From: CAYLKS01 sp964384205 [NCBI: uncultured bacterium]
GTDB lineage: Bacteria > JAGOEH01
DNA: 64,000 bases
Assembly (NCBI GenBank): GCA_964384205.1
Contig: CAYLKS010000006.1
Coordinates: 18,096 to 82,095, forward strand
Direction of reading: 5' to 3'
The notes beneath the pieces were generated by a model. It saw only the letters and a program-made list of their open reading frames with translations, made no database searches and was not told the origin of the DNA. Shown here piece by piece: positions 27,201 to 36,100 of the stretch (positions are counted from its first letter, which is position 1; each line of letters begins with the position of its first letter). The translations under genes were made by a program, and so were the position numbers.

Positions 27201-28701
27201 TAAGTCTTGAACCACCAAGAGCTGTTCTATATCTTAAATAATGTTTTTGCTCTCCATAAAAATGACCTGATGTTTGACTTACCCATACCTTTGAATATTC
27301 AGGATAATCTGGATATGTAGATGGTAACAAAGAAGATTTTACATCAACATTTTCATCAATACCAATACTACCATTTATCACAATAACTCTATTCTTTCCT
27401 GTTTCTGTTAAGAAAATTCTAATAGAGTCATCTACAACATAATTAGAACCATGAGTAGTTGCTGCTGCGGCATTAGCTGCATCAATATCAGTAGTAGTTG
27501 TAAATTTTACACCTGGATTAGAATTTGTAGCACTTACTACTGCAATTGCTGTAGGATTATTCAAATTACCACGATATCTTTGAGAATATGGTATAGATAA
27601 TGAACTAAAACTACTATCAAATTTTGCATTTGAATAACAGAATAAATACGATGAATCATCTGGAGCCTGTCTATCTAATACATAAATATTAACATGATGA
27701 GACAAATGTTCATCACCACTATGATCAGCAGACCATGGTAATACTGCTATATCAGAAACTCTTCCCCAACCATTAAAAAAATCATTAAAATTTTCAGAAC
27801 TATCAATATCACAATTAGGCCAATTCCCACTTGATGCATTTTTAATATAATTATCAGTTATAGCTCCACCATATCTTACAGCAGGGTCTAATTCACTGCT
27901 ATTTAAATCAGGTGCTAATACACATTCTACAGTTATAACATCACTACCCGTTATACTCTTAAAAGTGATCAAACCATTATCATAATCTATTGTATAACAT
28001 TTTGCATTACTTGGTAATGATGATAAATTTGAAACTCTTGTCCATTGTTCACCATTTACTTTAACAATTTCAGAATTTTGTACAACATCCCAAATATCTT
28101 CACCATCGCCATTATATAATCCACCAGTACCTGAACCATTATCTCCCATTACAATTTGAGCAGTATTTGCAGTTGTATCAATGTCTAAACTATCAATAAA
28201 AGGAGTTTGCGGACTATCAGTTGAATCCAATACAACTCTAATAAAATTAGCCTCAAAAGTTTTTAATTCTTTTGCTACACCATCAGCTACAAGTGTAACA
28301 TAAGCACGAGCAGTATCTGCAGGACCAGCTGCATAAGTACCACCGCCTCCATTATCATAAGCACCTAAAGTTGTATCAACATAAACAGCCACTGCAAGTG
28401 CTGATTCCATAATTTTCGGAGTATAGAATGTGCTTGAAAACTCAGCAGTTCCTGCACCACCACCTGAAGTATTCCAAACACCAGGATTATCTACCCATAA
28501 TGGATGCACTTTCTTTAGATCAGGCCTATTACCACTGAGCACATTATAATATAAACCATCCCACCATCCACTAAATCTATAAACAAGTGGCTGTGGAGTG
28601 GATACATTAGATGAACTCTGTGCATTTACAATTAAAGGTATCCCAACGATGCAAAGCCCAATCAGAATTACAAGGGCTACCTTAAATTTTTTTGTGAACA
28701 T
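24247..28701 (-). CDS. large secreted surface protein: NHL, cohesin, dockerin-like and type A sorting domains
   Basis: 1484 residues. Signal peptide 1-27 (ends VNAQ). Residues about 30-640 have no family I recognise. About 644-817: NHL-type propeller repeats (PTGVAARYN, VDVYIGDRG, VYVYIADYSHDKVLVY, LDLYVADWGD). About 962-1077: cohesin-like domain. About 1130-1215: two dockerin-like calcium loops (PDGRIDNDDVMAF, PDCKWEADDVTAF). About 1258-1380: second cohesin-like domain. About 1390-1484: FlgD-Ig/type A sorting domain (NYPNPFNP, LKIYNITGQLVKTL, AAGVYFYQI). It should be exported by Sec and then carried to the surface by a type IX-like system. A near-perfect sigma-28 promoter places it in the flagellar regulon. 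A protein of this size under flagellin-type control is unusual. Confidence 0.8.
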   Translation of the reverse strand: MFTKKFKVALVILIGLCIVGIPLIVNAQSSSNVSTPQPLVYRFSGWWDGLYYNVLSGNRPDLKKVHPLWVDNPGVWNTSGGGAGTAEFSSTFYTPKIMESALAVAVYVDTTLGAYDNGGGGTYAAGPADTARAYVTLVADGVAKELKTFEANFIRVVLDSTDSPQTPFIDSLDIDTTANTAQIVMGDNGSGTGGLYNGDGEDIWDVVQNSEIVKVNGEQWTRVSNLSSLPSNAKCYTIDYDNGLITFKSITGSDVITVECVLAPDLNSSELDPAVRYGGAITDNYIKNASSGNWPNCDIDSSENFNDFFNGWGRVSDIAVLPWSADHSGDEHLSHHVNIYVLDRQAPDDSSYLFCYSNAKFDSSFSSLSIPYSQRYRGNLNNPTAIAVVSATNSNPGVKFTTTTDIDAANAAAATTHGSNYVVDDSIRIFLTETGKNRVIVINGSIGIDENVDVKSSLLPSTYPDYPEYSKVWVSQTSGHFYGEQKHYLRYRTALGGSRLSFFPDTVTYTLYGDSINQVFFFNRHEESFSVMEWPTVWVDEDGDGTYETSEIWSRVENLTVVGDTGAYELDRFADPDGPFAPGDAFTEKGGGKIMFGNGIHGRIPPAGDTWNVRIAYYPSPDMFVYDNTYADSTSGASGQLSQPTGVAARYNEITGKVDVYIGDRGHQCVKKFVWDENSDWAHKFQYVSKFAEGSDPVSIAVGRYHKGSTVADSSDVYVYIADYSHDKVLVYRDDQALNPALATAPTKFTELGGTGTDLGKFYRPTDVWVVSGERFNNWHGASATGTGAGGVGYYGNKLDLYVADWGDNSSGRVTKIEGITNTAPTITSVTPLTSECDANGYIYLNKQSTYTIQFTATDDELSTCTVDLYYAPNDSATIDSSILIASGITVSSSGKGSYDWTPENTSGITLPDTGYVLAIITDKYNQKDDDYSDCQIVVNNTVPTIKFLSDYNCQGTPGDSIIVVYEGEGNGWAGEDQRSIILYAQNPNKLTFFKVTATFDTSVIKISKIVEGELLSAYGGDLTEFYYSPDVDQINATGKFSIAGGLKFPGSDEGINKSGVLARIMYYVDTTGINTDDPTATADQRVVVSDPGTGIGITIDEANSIMIKAGNDTLEVKAWGNASLYKTLLGDIAGPDYYTNVYLNHKAPNMVPAPDGRIDNDDVMAFVFAWNGTVTDNTGYQDPLSDLAPALSWKSGVRAPYLFARPDCKWEADDVTAFSEMYSWYRSFGAASLAKVAKASTPVDYDKVEAQLPLQFKYLGGSLTAGNEAVFDIYANNVKDLRLIRSILEFDPEEIEVVNVQMLGMLEKDGANTTLFKDAAKGKLDLAAAVFSHVNKGVSGTGSVIRVTLRAKKTISSDIVYSYQIFDDNNILVSEKVTKLGANTLAKLGVPKSFNLKQNYPNPFNPTTEIAYSLPEASKVTLKIYNITGQLVKTLVNDYKEAGNYKVIWDGRNNSGQKVAAGVYFYQIRTDKFTQTKKMVMLK

Positions 28702-28846
28702 CTCTTTTCCTCCTTGTAAACACGTTTAAACTAACGTAGTTACCTACTACACAATAATTCTTAATACTTACCTCCTTTCTAATTTTCTTCCTCCTTTCTT
28801 TTATTAAGTTCGTTTCCTATTTCGGTGTAAGGTCGTTCTTATTAGT
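28702..28846 (-). promoter_or_regulatory. long leader of the surface-protein gene with three GGAGG motifs
   Basis: About 140 nt of leader. Three AGGAGG motifs occur before the start codon. The last, ACAAGGAGGA, fits 9 of 10 positions of the CsrA consensus and is also the ribosome-binding site. Short hairpins GTAGT-AGGTA-ACTAC and TAAAC-GT-GTTTA lie between them. 28820-28837 is the inverted copy of the fliC-leader element. Confidence 0.45.
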
Positions 28847-28847
28847 T

Positions 28848-28874
28848 TTATCGACATTTTAAAACAAAACTTTA
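28848..28874 (-). promoter_or_regulatory. sigma-28 promoter of the surface-protein gene
   Basis: Minus strand TAAAGTTT (TAAA at 28871-28874), exactly 15 nt after TAAA, then GTCGATAA (28848-28855). Differs from the TAAAGTTT-N11-GCCGATAA consensus at one base. Confidence 0.88.
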
Positions 28875-28884
28875 GAAAAAACTG

Positions 28885-29973
28885 TTAATTAATATAAATT
28901 GATATAGCATTCGGCTCATAAATTTTAATCTCATTTGTACCAGCATCTAAAACCCTATATTTATTGAAAAGCAAAGTTGTTTCCCCTTTCTGAAGTGCTT
29001 TAAATTTCAAAATACACAATGTTTTTTTCATATTAACTAAATCAACTTCTGTACCAACTGGATTTGAACCCTCATATTTAGCCGTCCACGTTGCTACATA
29101 ACCAATTTTTTCATCATCATTAATAGGATCCCTCTGAAACATTAATGATTTATATTTTGAATCTTTCAATAAGTCTCCTTCCTCCACATTTTCAAATTTT
29201 ATCAAACTTCTGTTAATATTAATTTGAAATTGCACAGAAAATACATCTTCAACATTTTCCAGTTCTATCTTAACTTCAAAACTGTCTCCTACATTAACAT
29301 TAATAATCTCTGGAGATAATATAAGTTTTCCAAGATCTTTTGTTTGAAAAATCATATCATCAGTCGATGAAGAATATCCCCATTTATTACTTGAAGTTAT
29401 CTTATAATGATAAATTTGATTATTGTTTAAATCCGTTAAAGTAACATAATGCTTTAATACATAATTGTCTATATCTTCCTTATAATAACTATAATTATCG
29501 CTTAAACCATAATCTACTCTACTATTTGCCTCAACATCTGTTTCCCAATAGATTGTAGCAGATGAAGATGTCAAAGACAATATATTAATATTCGATATAA
29601 TTGGACCTGACGTTTTAACTGTATCTGTTTTAAAAGAATATATATTAGATTCTACCTCATTATTTTTTTCATCTTTAGAAATAACTTTAAACTTATATTC
29701 TGTATTTGGCTTTAATCCTAATAATTCTACTGTATGTTCGGTTACCATTGTATTATCTTCCTGAGTTGATTTATCCATTGTATTGTTAGTACCATAAACT
29801 ACCTTACTAGTTGCAGGTACTGTTGTCTGCCAGGATATTGTTGCTGATTCTTCTGTAATATTACCAACACTTACATCTCTTATTAATAATTTATCTGTTC
29901 TTATGGTACCAGTTTTTCCGCAATGCATTATTCCTATCAAAAATATAATTACTAAATAAACACATCTTCTCAT
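28885..29973 (-). CDS. Fn3-Fn3-cohesin surface protein (putative lipoprotein)
   Basis: 362 residues. Short hydrophobic N-terminus with Cys18 in IMHCGK; the lipobox is poor, so anchoring is uncertain. Two fibronectin type III-like repeats (about 30-118 and 125-212), each with the pattern ITEESATISWQT/LTSSSATIYWET ... SKVVYG/SRVDYG, the form found in purple-acid-phosphatase-like Fn3 modules. About 215-362: cohesin-like domain (LSPEIINVNVGDSFEVKI, DVFSVQFQINI). AAAAGGAGG precedes the ATG. Its sigma-54 promoter resembles that of the flgF operon, and the gene stands just upstream of the sigma-28-controlled protein, which carries dockerin-like loops. A binding pair is possible but unproved. Confidence 0.7.
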   Translation of the reverse strand: MRRCVYLVIIFLIGIMHCGKTGTIRTDKLLIRDVSVGNITEESATISWQTTVPATSKVVYGTNNTMDKSTQEDNTMVTEHTVELLGLKPNTEYKFKVISKDEKNNEVESNIYSFKTDTVKTSGPIISNINILSLTSSSATIYWETDVEANSRVDYGLSDNYSYYKEDIDNYVLKHYVTLTDLNNNQIYHYKITSSNKWGYSSSTDDMIFQTKDLGKLILSPEIINVNVGDSFEVKIELENVEDVFSVQFQININRSLIKFENVEEGDLLKDSKYKSLMFQRDPINDDEKIGYVATWTAKYEGSNPVGTEVDLVNMKKTLCILKFKALQKGETTLLFNKYRVLDAGTNEIKIYEPNAISIYIN

Positions 29974-30004
29974 TTATCTATCCTCCTTTTTGTTACTAAA
30001 ACTA

Positions 30005-30020
30005 AGCAATTTTTATGCCA
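30005..30020 (-). promoter_or_regulatory. sigma-54 promoter of the Fn3-cohesin gene
   Basis: Minus strand TGGCATAAAAATTGCT: TGGCA with GG at 30018-30019 and TTGC with GC at 30006-30007, GG-N10-GC. Very close to the RpoN consensus. Leader about 20 nt, as for flgF. Confidence 0.8.
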
Positions 30021-30076
30021 TAACATAAATTTTCTGAAATTCAAATAGCTATACTATTCTATTGCTATAATATTAT

Positions 30077-30089
30077 ATCGACTGATTTT
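30077..30089 (-). promoter_or_regulatory. candidate activator site shared with the flgF promoter
   Basis: Plus-strand ATCGACTGATTTT, one base shorter than the element at 18411-18425. It lies 58 nt from the GG of the sigma-54 promoter here and 20 nt at flgF. It also contains a sigma-28-like -10 (GTCGATAT) but no -35 at the right distance. Confidence 0.35.
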
Positions 30090-30159
30090 ATTATTTTTAA
30101 ATACTATTTATTTTTGAGGAAATTTTTTCCTATATGAAAATTTTATAAGAATATTTTGC

Positions 30160-32865
30160 TTATTTAATTATCACAAATTTTTTAATAATAACTTTATCTT
30201 TTATACAAATCTTAACAAAATAACTACCTGAAGAATATGAGCCAATATTTATAGAATAATTCAAATTATTTATATTGTCATATCTATTCAAAAACCTTCC
30301 TTCAATATTATATAAATAAATTTTATCTATCCTTTTATTACTCATAATATTTATAAATTTTTTCGCAGGATTTGGAAAAATAGATACTTTTACATTATTT
30401 GCTTTTTTATTCTCATAAACAACAGTAGTATTATTAACATTATCATATAATTCTTTTATTTTCTTCAAAATAAAATCTAAAGAATCATTATCTTCATAGA
30501 CTGCTAAATAATACCAGAATTCCAATGAATCATTTTTTATAAAATCTCCGTTAAAACCAGAACTTAAAACACCAGATAAGTCCCCTACTCCATCAATAAT
30601 ATTAGTATTATTCATAAAATTATATTTAATAGAATCATTTAGGGTATTAACATTATAATTATAATAATCCTCTATTGCATAAAAATTAATCATTTCATCT
30701 TCTCCGATATACCCCAAACAAGCATATAATGTATCATAATAACTAAATATTGCATATTTCTCATCTCTATTATAAACCACCTTATTTTTAGCATAATTTA
30801 TCAAATCAAATTCTGTAAAAATTCCAAATCTTGGATTTTTCAAATCCAATCCGTAATTTTTTATCTTAAAATTAAATAAATAAAAAGAATTATTGTTAAA
30901 AAAAATATTTTCTTCTACCTTAATGCCAATATTGGTAGTATCATCACAATAACTTAGTCTCAAACATCTTATATTATCGTCTTTTTCACTAATAACAAAT
31001 GAATTATCAACATACCAATCCGTAAGCTTAATAGGAATATTTTTTGCTGTTCCATCAAAAACTTTTGAATCCTCACCGCCAAACCAAATAGAACCTGTAT
31101 ACAAAATATCTCCAAATTTTTTATACAATAATCCATCTCCCAACTGATAATCATTATACTCAGTTTGATAACTTTCTGTTAAGTCATTATGCCCCAATAA
31201 ACCATTATTGCCTACTGAAAGGGAAATGTCTTTATTTCCAATATTATAAAAAATAGGATTAAATTTTTTTGAAAAATATTTTCTATCAAATCTAAATTTT
31301 TCTCCTTCAATAGTTCCCCTTAAATCAATAATAAATTCAGTATTAAAATCTATATCTTGAGGAATAGTAAAATCACAATTTTGGATAGATAGAACATCAC
31401 CTCTATTAAAATTAGAAATAGTCGCTGAATATATATTAAAAACATTATTATTACTCAAAATTAAATTAATATCAAAACTCCCTGATTGAATATCGATTCC
31501 AATATTTTTAATTTTCATATCAAAATCTATAACATCAGAAGGGAGATAAACTTTATTTGTATCAAAATCAATTTTACTTAATTCAAGCAATATAGGATTA
31601 TCCAAATTTTTAAAAGAATTAAATAAATCAAGCCTTCCTAATCCCATCTGATATTTTAAAGTCGGCAAAATAGTATCAATATCCAGAGAATAAGTAAATA
31701 AACTATGAACAATAGTACTTATATCCAAATCTTTTTTATAATCAAGTAAATAAGCCAAACTTGCCGAAACAATAGGAGATGCCACTGATGTACCTGATAC
31801 ATTTGAATATCCATTATCAGGAACTGTAGTAAAAATAGAGACAGCAGGAGCACAAATATCATTCCATAAACCATAATTATATCCATAATTTAAATTATTT
31901 CTATTCACTCCAGAAACACTTATCACATAAGGATAAGCAGCTGGATAATTTTTCATATTATTAAAATCATTACCTGAAGGAGCTACAATTATTATATTCT
32001 TTTTTTCTGCCTCATCAATAGCTTCTTTGAGCAAAGGTAATTTGGTGACAGAACCAAAACTCACATTTACAATTTTCGCTCCATTATCTATAGCATAATA
32101 TAATGCCGCTGTAATATCTGACTCTAAAGCATAAATACTACCGTAATAGGAATATGCCACTCTCAACGGATAAACTTTTGTTTTCCAACCAACAGATGCC
32201 ACACCTATTGAATTATCGGTTTCAGCTGCAATAATCCCACCCACCGCAGTACCATGTGCCGCACAATCCATTGGATCATTATCTGGTGGGTAACCATCTC
32301 CATTATCTGTATATGAAGGTTCCTCTGTTACAAAATCATATCCAATTGTATCATCAACATATCCATTATTATCATCATCTATTCCATTAAACGAGATCTC
32401 ATCAGGATTATGATATACGCTATTAATTAAATCTGGATGAGTATAATCAAGACCAGAATCCAAAACATAAACTACAATATCACCACTCCCTTTAAAATAT
32501 GACCAGCATAAATCTGCACCAATAGATTGTAAAAACCATTGCTGCTCATAATACATATCATTAGGTTTATCAAATGCCTTTAATATATGATTTTTATAAA
32601 CTCTAAAACCATAAGATTTAAAAAGATTTAATTCTTTATCAAGATTACTTTTAACCTTCACTTTATAAAATCTAAAATTTCTATTTTCAAATATAAAATT
32701 AATATTATAATTTTTTCCTATCTTATTCAATTTAAATAGCTTATTTTTTTCCACTTTTATTATTAATTCCTGCTTTTTTATGCTCTCATTTACACTCTCA
32801 GCACAAATATTCACAAAATTAAAAAAAATAAATAACAATACAAAAAAGAAACTAATCTTTTTCAT
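30160..32865 (-). CDS. secreted subtilisin-like (S8) protease with type A sorting domain
   Basis: 901 residues from the ATG at 32863-32865 (GGGGAGA upstream; a longer frame to 32925 lacks a site). Signal peptide 1-22, propeptide-like region to about 125. Catalytic triad: Asp136 (VLDSGLD), His204 (AAHGTAVGG), Ser360 (SGTSVASP); oxyanion Asn299 (PSGND). After about 385 a long beta-rich region, then a C-terminal sorting domain (FPNPAKKFINI, IYLYNIEGRF, SGSYFVKI). Extracellular or surface-held endopeptidase, presumably for protein feeding. Same sorting class as the protein at 24247. Confidence 0.92.
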   Translation of the reverse strand: MKKISFFFVLLFIFFNFVNICAESVNESIKKQELIIKVEKNKLFKLNKIGKNYNINFIFENRNFRFYKVKVKSNLDKELNLFKSYGFRVYKNHILKAFDKPNDMYYEQQWFLQSIGADLCWSYFKGSGDIVVYVLDSGLDYTHPDLINSVYHNPDEISFNGIDDDNNGYVDDTIGYDFVTEEPSYTDNGDGYPPDNDPMDCAAHGTAVGGIIAAETDNSIGVASVGWKTKVYPLRVAYSYYGSIYALESDITAALYYAIDNGAKIVNVSFGSVTKLPLLKEAIDEAEKKNIIIVAPSGNDFNNMKNYPAAYPYVISVSGVNRNNLNYGYNYGLWNDICAPAVSIFTTVPDNGYSNVSGTSVASPIVSASLAYLLDYKKDLDISTIVHSLFTYSLDIDTILPTLKYQMGLGRLDLFNSFKNLDNPILLELSKIDFDTNKVYLPSDVIDFDMKIKNIGIDIQSGSFDINLILSNNNVFNIYSATISNFNRGDVLSIQNCDFTIPQDIDFNTEFIIDLRGTIEGEKFRFDRKYFSKKFNPIFYNIGNKDISLSVGNNGLLGHNDLTESYQTEYNDYQLGDGLLYKKFGDILYTGSIWFGGEDSKVFDGTAKNIPIKLTDWYVDNSFVISEKDDNIRCLRLSYCDDTTNIGIKVEENIFFNNNSFYLFNFKIKNYGLDLKNPRFGIFTEFDLINYAKNKVVYNRDEKYAIFSYYDTLYACLGYIGEDEMINFYAIEDYYNYNVNTLNDSIKYNFMNNTNIIDGVGDLSGVLSSGFNGDFIKNDSLEFWYYLAVYEDNDSLDFILKKIKELYDNVNNTTVVYENKKANNVKVSIFPNPAKKFINIMSNKRIDKIYLYNIEGRFLNRYDNINNLNYSINIGSYSSGSYFVKICIKDKVIIKKFVIIK

Positions 32866-32976
32866 GAAATCTCCCCGGCTTAATCTATATTTAAATTTAA
32901 TAAAAAAACTAATATTTATAACCAAAAAACATTTTCTACCAATAATCTAAAATAATGTGATTTCCTCTTATTCAAA

Positions 32977-33015
32977 AACAAAAAAGGTTACCAGCAGGAA
33001 AAGCTGGTAACCTTT
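32977..33015 (-). terminator. intrinsic terminator of tRNA-Leu
   Basis: Perfect 13-bp stem (32983-32995 with 33003-33015, AAAGGTTACCAGC arms), 7-nt loop, then TTTTGTTTTTG on the minus strand. Confidence 0.92.
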
Positions 33016-33021
33016 AAACTA

Positions 33022-33105
33022 TGCCGAAGGTGGGATTCGAACCCACACGAGTGTGACCTCGCGGGATTTTGAGTCCCGTGCGTCTGCCAATTCCGCCACT
33101 TCGGC
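33022..33105 (-). tRNA. tRNA-Leu (anticodon CAA)
   Basis: 84 nt. Acceptor GCCGAAG/CTTCGGC, D-arm with GGCAGACG, anticodon stem CGGGA/TCCCG around loop CTCAAAA, a long variable arm as in Leu tRNAs, and GGTTCGAATCC T-arm. The 3' CCA is not encoded. Confidence 0.96.
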
Positions 33106-33117
33106 ACTTACATTTCT

Positions 33118-33146
33118 ATAATATAATATTTTTCATCATTTGTCAA
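33118..33146 (-). promoter_or_regulatory. promoter of tRNA-Leu
   Basis: Minus strand TTGACA (33141-33146), 17 nt, TATTAT (33118-33123), 12 nt before the mature 5' end. Confidence 0.8.
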
Positions 33147-33174
33147 GCAAAAACAAATGATATTACAAAAATCA

Positions 33175-36100
33175 TTAACGAGGTTCTATCTCATGTGGAT
33201 AATCAAATTTACGCGGATCTTTCTTAATATCAGCTTTTAAAACTTCAATCGCTTTAAGCAGCTGACTATCTATTCCTTTTAATTCCTCTTCCGGCTTATT
33301 ATAAACTAAAATATCTGGCTGGACTCCTTTTGACTCCATCATCTTACCTTCATTATCCCATATACCAACAAATGTCTTACGCACACTACCACCATCAATC
33401 ATTCTATGTTCAGTAACTGCTATAACAAATCCTAATGTTGGAACTCCAATCACCTTACCCAATTTTCTAATCTGAAATGCTCGTGGAAAAACTTCTGCAT
33501 CAGAATAAGAATATTCATTAATTAAAACTACAATTTTCCCATAAAAACCATCCTCAGGCCTTTCCTGCAAGAATCCATATCGTTCCCTTGTAGTCATATA
33601 TTTCTGCTTTTCAAGATAATCTATTAACTGTGGATCTATTCCACCTCCACCATTATACCTAACATCAATAATTATTCCCTGCTTATATCTATATTCTTTA
33701 ATCTTTTTCTTAAATATATTTAACCCATTTCCAACCATATCTGGCAAATGCATATAACCAATCTGCCCATTAGATAAAGAATCAACTAACTTTGTATTTT
33801 TATCAACCCATTCTTTATAACGTAAATTTATTTCTGAAACAATAGGATCAATAACTATTTCCTTAGCTCCCTGCTCACTTGGTTTAGAATTATATGATAT
33901 TGTCATTTTTGCTTTACTACCTATTAAAAACATATAATAATATGGATTATCTTTTGTGGTAATTTTATAACCATTAATTGCCAACAAATAATCTCCTTCT
34001 TTTATATCATGATAATAAGCATCTAATGGTGATCTATACCTTATACTTGCATCTCCATTATAAATATGCTTTATTCTATAAAGTCCATTCTTTTCATCAG
34101 GCTCAAAAGTAGCTCCTAACAATCCTAAATTATAATGTGGTTTTTTATAATTATTACCATAATAATCTCCGCCTCTTGCTCCCTGGTGCGAAGCATTTAA
34201 TTCTCCAACCATCTTTTGAATTAAAATATTCAATTCCTGTCTTGATTTGATATAAGGTAAAAACTTCCTATAATACTTGCCAATACTATCCCAATTGACA
34301 CCGTGATAATTTTCATCATAAAAATTATATTTCACCATTCTCCACGCTTCATCAAATATCTGATGCCATTCTTCCTTATGATCTAACTTAATCTTAACAT
34401 CACTAATTGATACTTCTGTACCCTTACCACCTTTATCAACATAAGTCTTACCAACATCAATGAGAAAAATTTTCCCTCTAGAATAAACACCGAGCTTTTC
34501 TCCTTTTGCTGCAATTACATAATTATCAACATCTTTGTAAACTTCTTTGATTTTCTTATGTTTAACATCATAATAATATAATGACACAGATCTAAAAATT
34601 GAACGCCAGAAGCCTCTTTTCAATTTCAAAAAATAATAATATTTATCTGTTAAAGCTAAATAATCTATTTTACCACTAAATTTCTTTATAAGTTCAATTC
34701 TATCTTCAATACCTTTAAAATCTATCTTAACAGGCTTGACAGTTTTTTTACTATCTTTTTTATCTTTTTTCTTATCCTTCTTATTCCCTTTATCTAATAC
34801 TTCTTCATCTAATTCTTCCTTAAAAAATGGAGTGCTGCTTTTTTGTAATGCCATATAATAAGCAAATTTTACTGAAGGACTATATAAAGCCGCTCTAAAA
34901 TAAATCAATCCTTTACCATCTTTAGTAAATCTTGGATTATCATAAAAATCTTCTGATAAATCAAGCTTCCTTATTTTATTATCATCCAAATTATAAAAAT
35001 ATATATTAGTTGCATAATTTTTCATTGGCTTAATATAAACAATCCATTTACTATCTGGTGACCAATCAAAATCAGTAAGTCTATCCACACAAGATGTATC
35101 TACTAAAATAGATTTATTTAATTTCAAATCATAATAATACAACTTTCTATCATTTGTAGAATAAATAATTTTTTTACTATCAGGAGACCATAATAGAGCA
35201 TATTTAAAATTACCTGTATTTGTAAGCTTTTTAGCCTTACTTTTATTCAGTTGATCAACAATATACAATTCCTCTTCTCCATCCATATCTGAAATAAATG
35301 CAATATACTTACCGTCTGGAGACCAAGTACATAATTTATCCCTTGCACCACTCGAGTTTGTATAATTTCTTATAATACCATTTTTAGCCGGGAATGATAT
35401 AACCTCTCCTCTAATAGAAGAAACCACCCTTTTCCCAGAAGGAGATAAATCAAACATATAACTGAATCTTTTCGGTGTATAGTATTCAACTAAATCAATA
35501 TGAGAATCTGCCTGCAATTGTATATTTATTTCTTTAACTTCTTTTGTTCTCAAATCTAATTTATAAATCTTTCCATCATTTAAAAATACAATCCTCTCAC
35601 CTTTAGAATCAATTGAAGGCCAGGAAACTCCATCATTTTTCATATCTGTAATTTTAGTAATTTCTTTAGTCTCTGGTGAATATTTATAAATATTTGCAAT
35701 ACCATCTCTATCTGAAACAAAATAATAACCATCATAACCCCACATTGGCCACATATCATTTCCTTGATAATCAGTAAGCTGTGTAAATTTTTTAGTATCA
35801 AAATCATAAATCCACAAATCTAAATTTGCACTACCTTTATATCTTTTCCACCACCAAAAAGAATATGAATGTCTATTGAACAATAATTTCTTACCATCCG
35901 GTGAAAACATTCCCATTGTTCCTTTATCAACAGGTACTTCTTTTGGAAACTTGCCATCCACTCCAACAAGAAAAAACTTAGTGAAAAATCGAGAAAAAGA
36001 ATTCCTTCTTGAAGAAAAAAGTATATTCTTCCCGTCCGGTGTCCAATCAACAACAGTTGAAGGATCATTATAAAATGTTAATTGTACAGGATCCCCTCCG

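Noticed and set aside
30075-30082. GTCGATAT as a second sigma-28 promoter before the Fn3-cohesin gene
   Set aside because: There is no TAAA at 15 nt; the nearest lies at 13. The sigma-54 site fits better; the match may be part of the shared upstream element.
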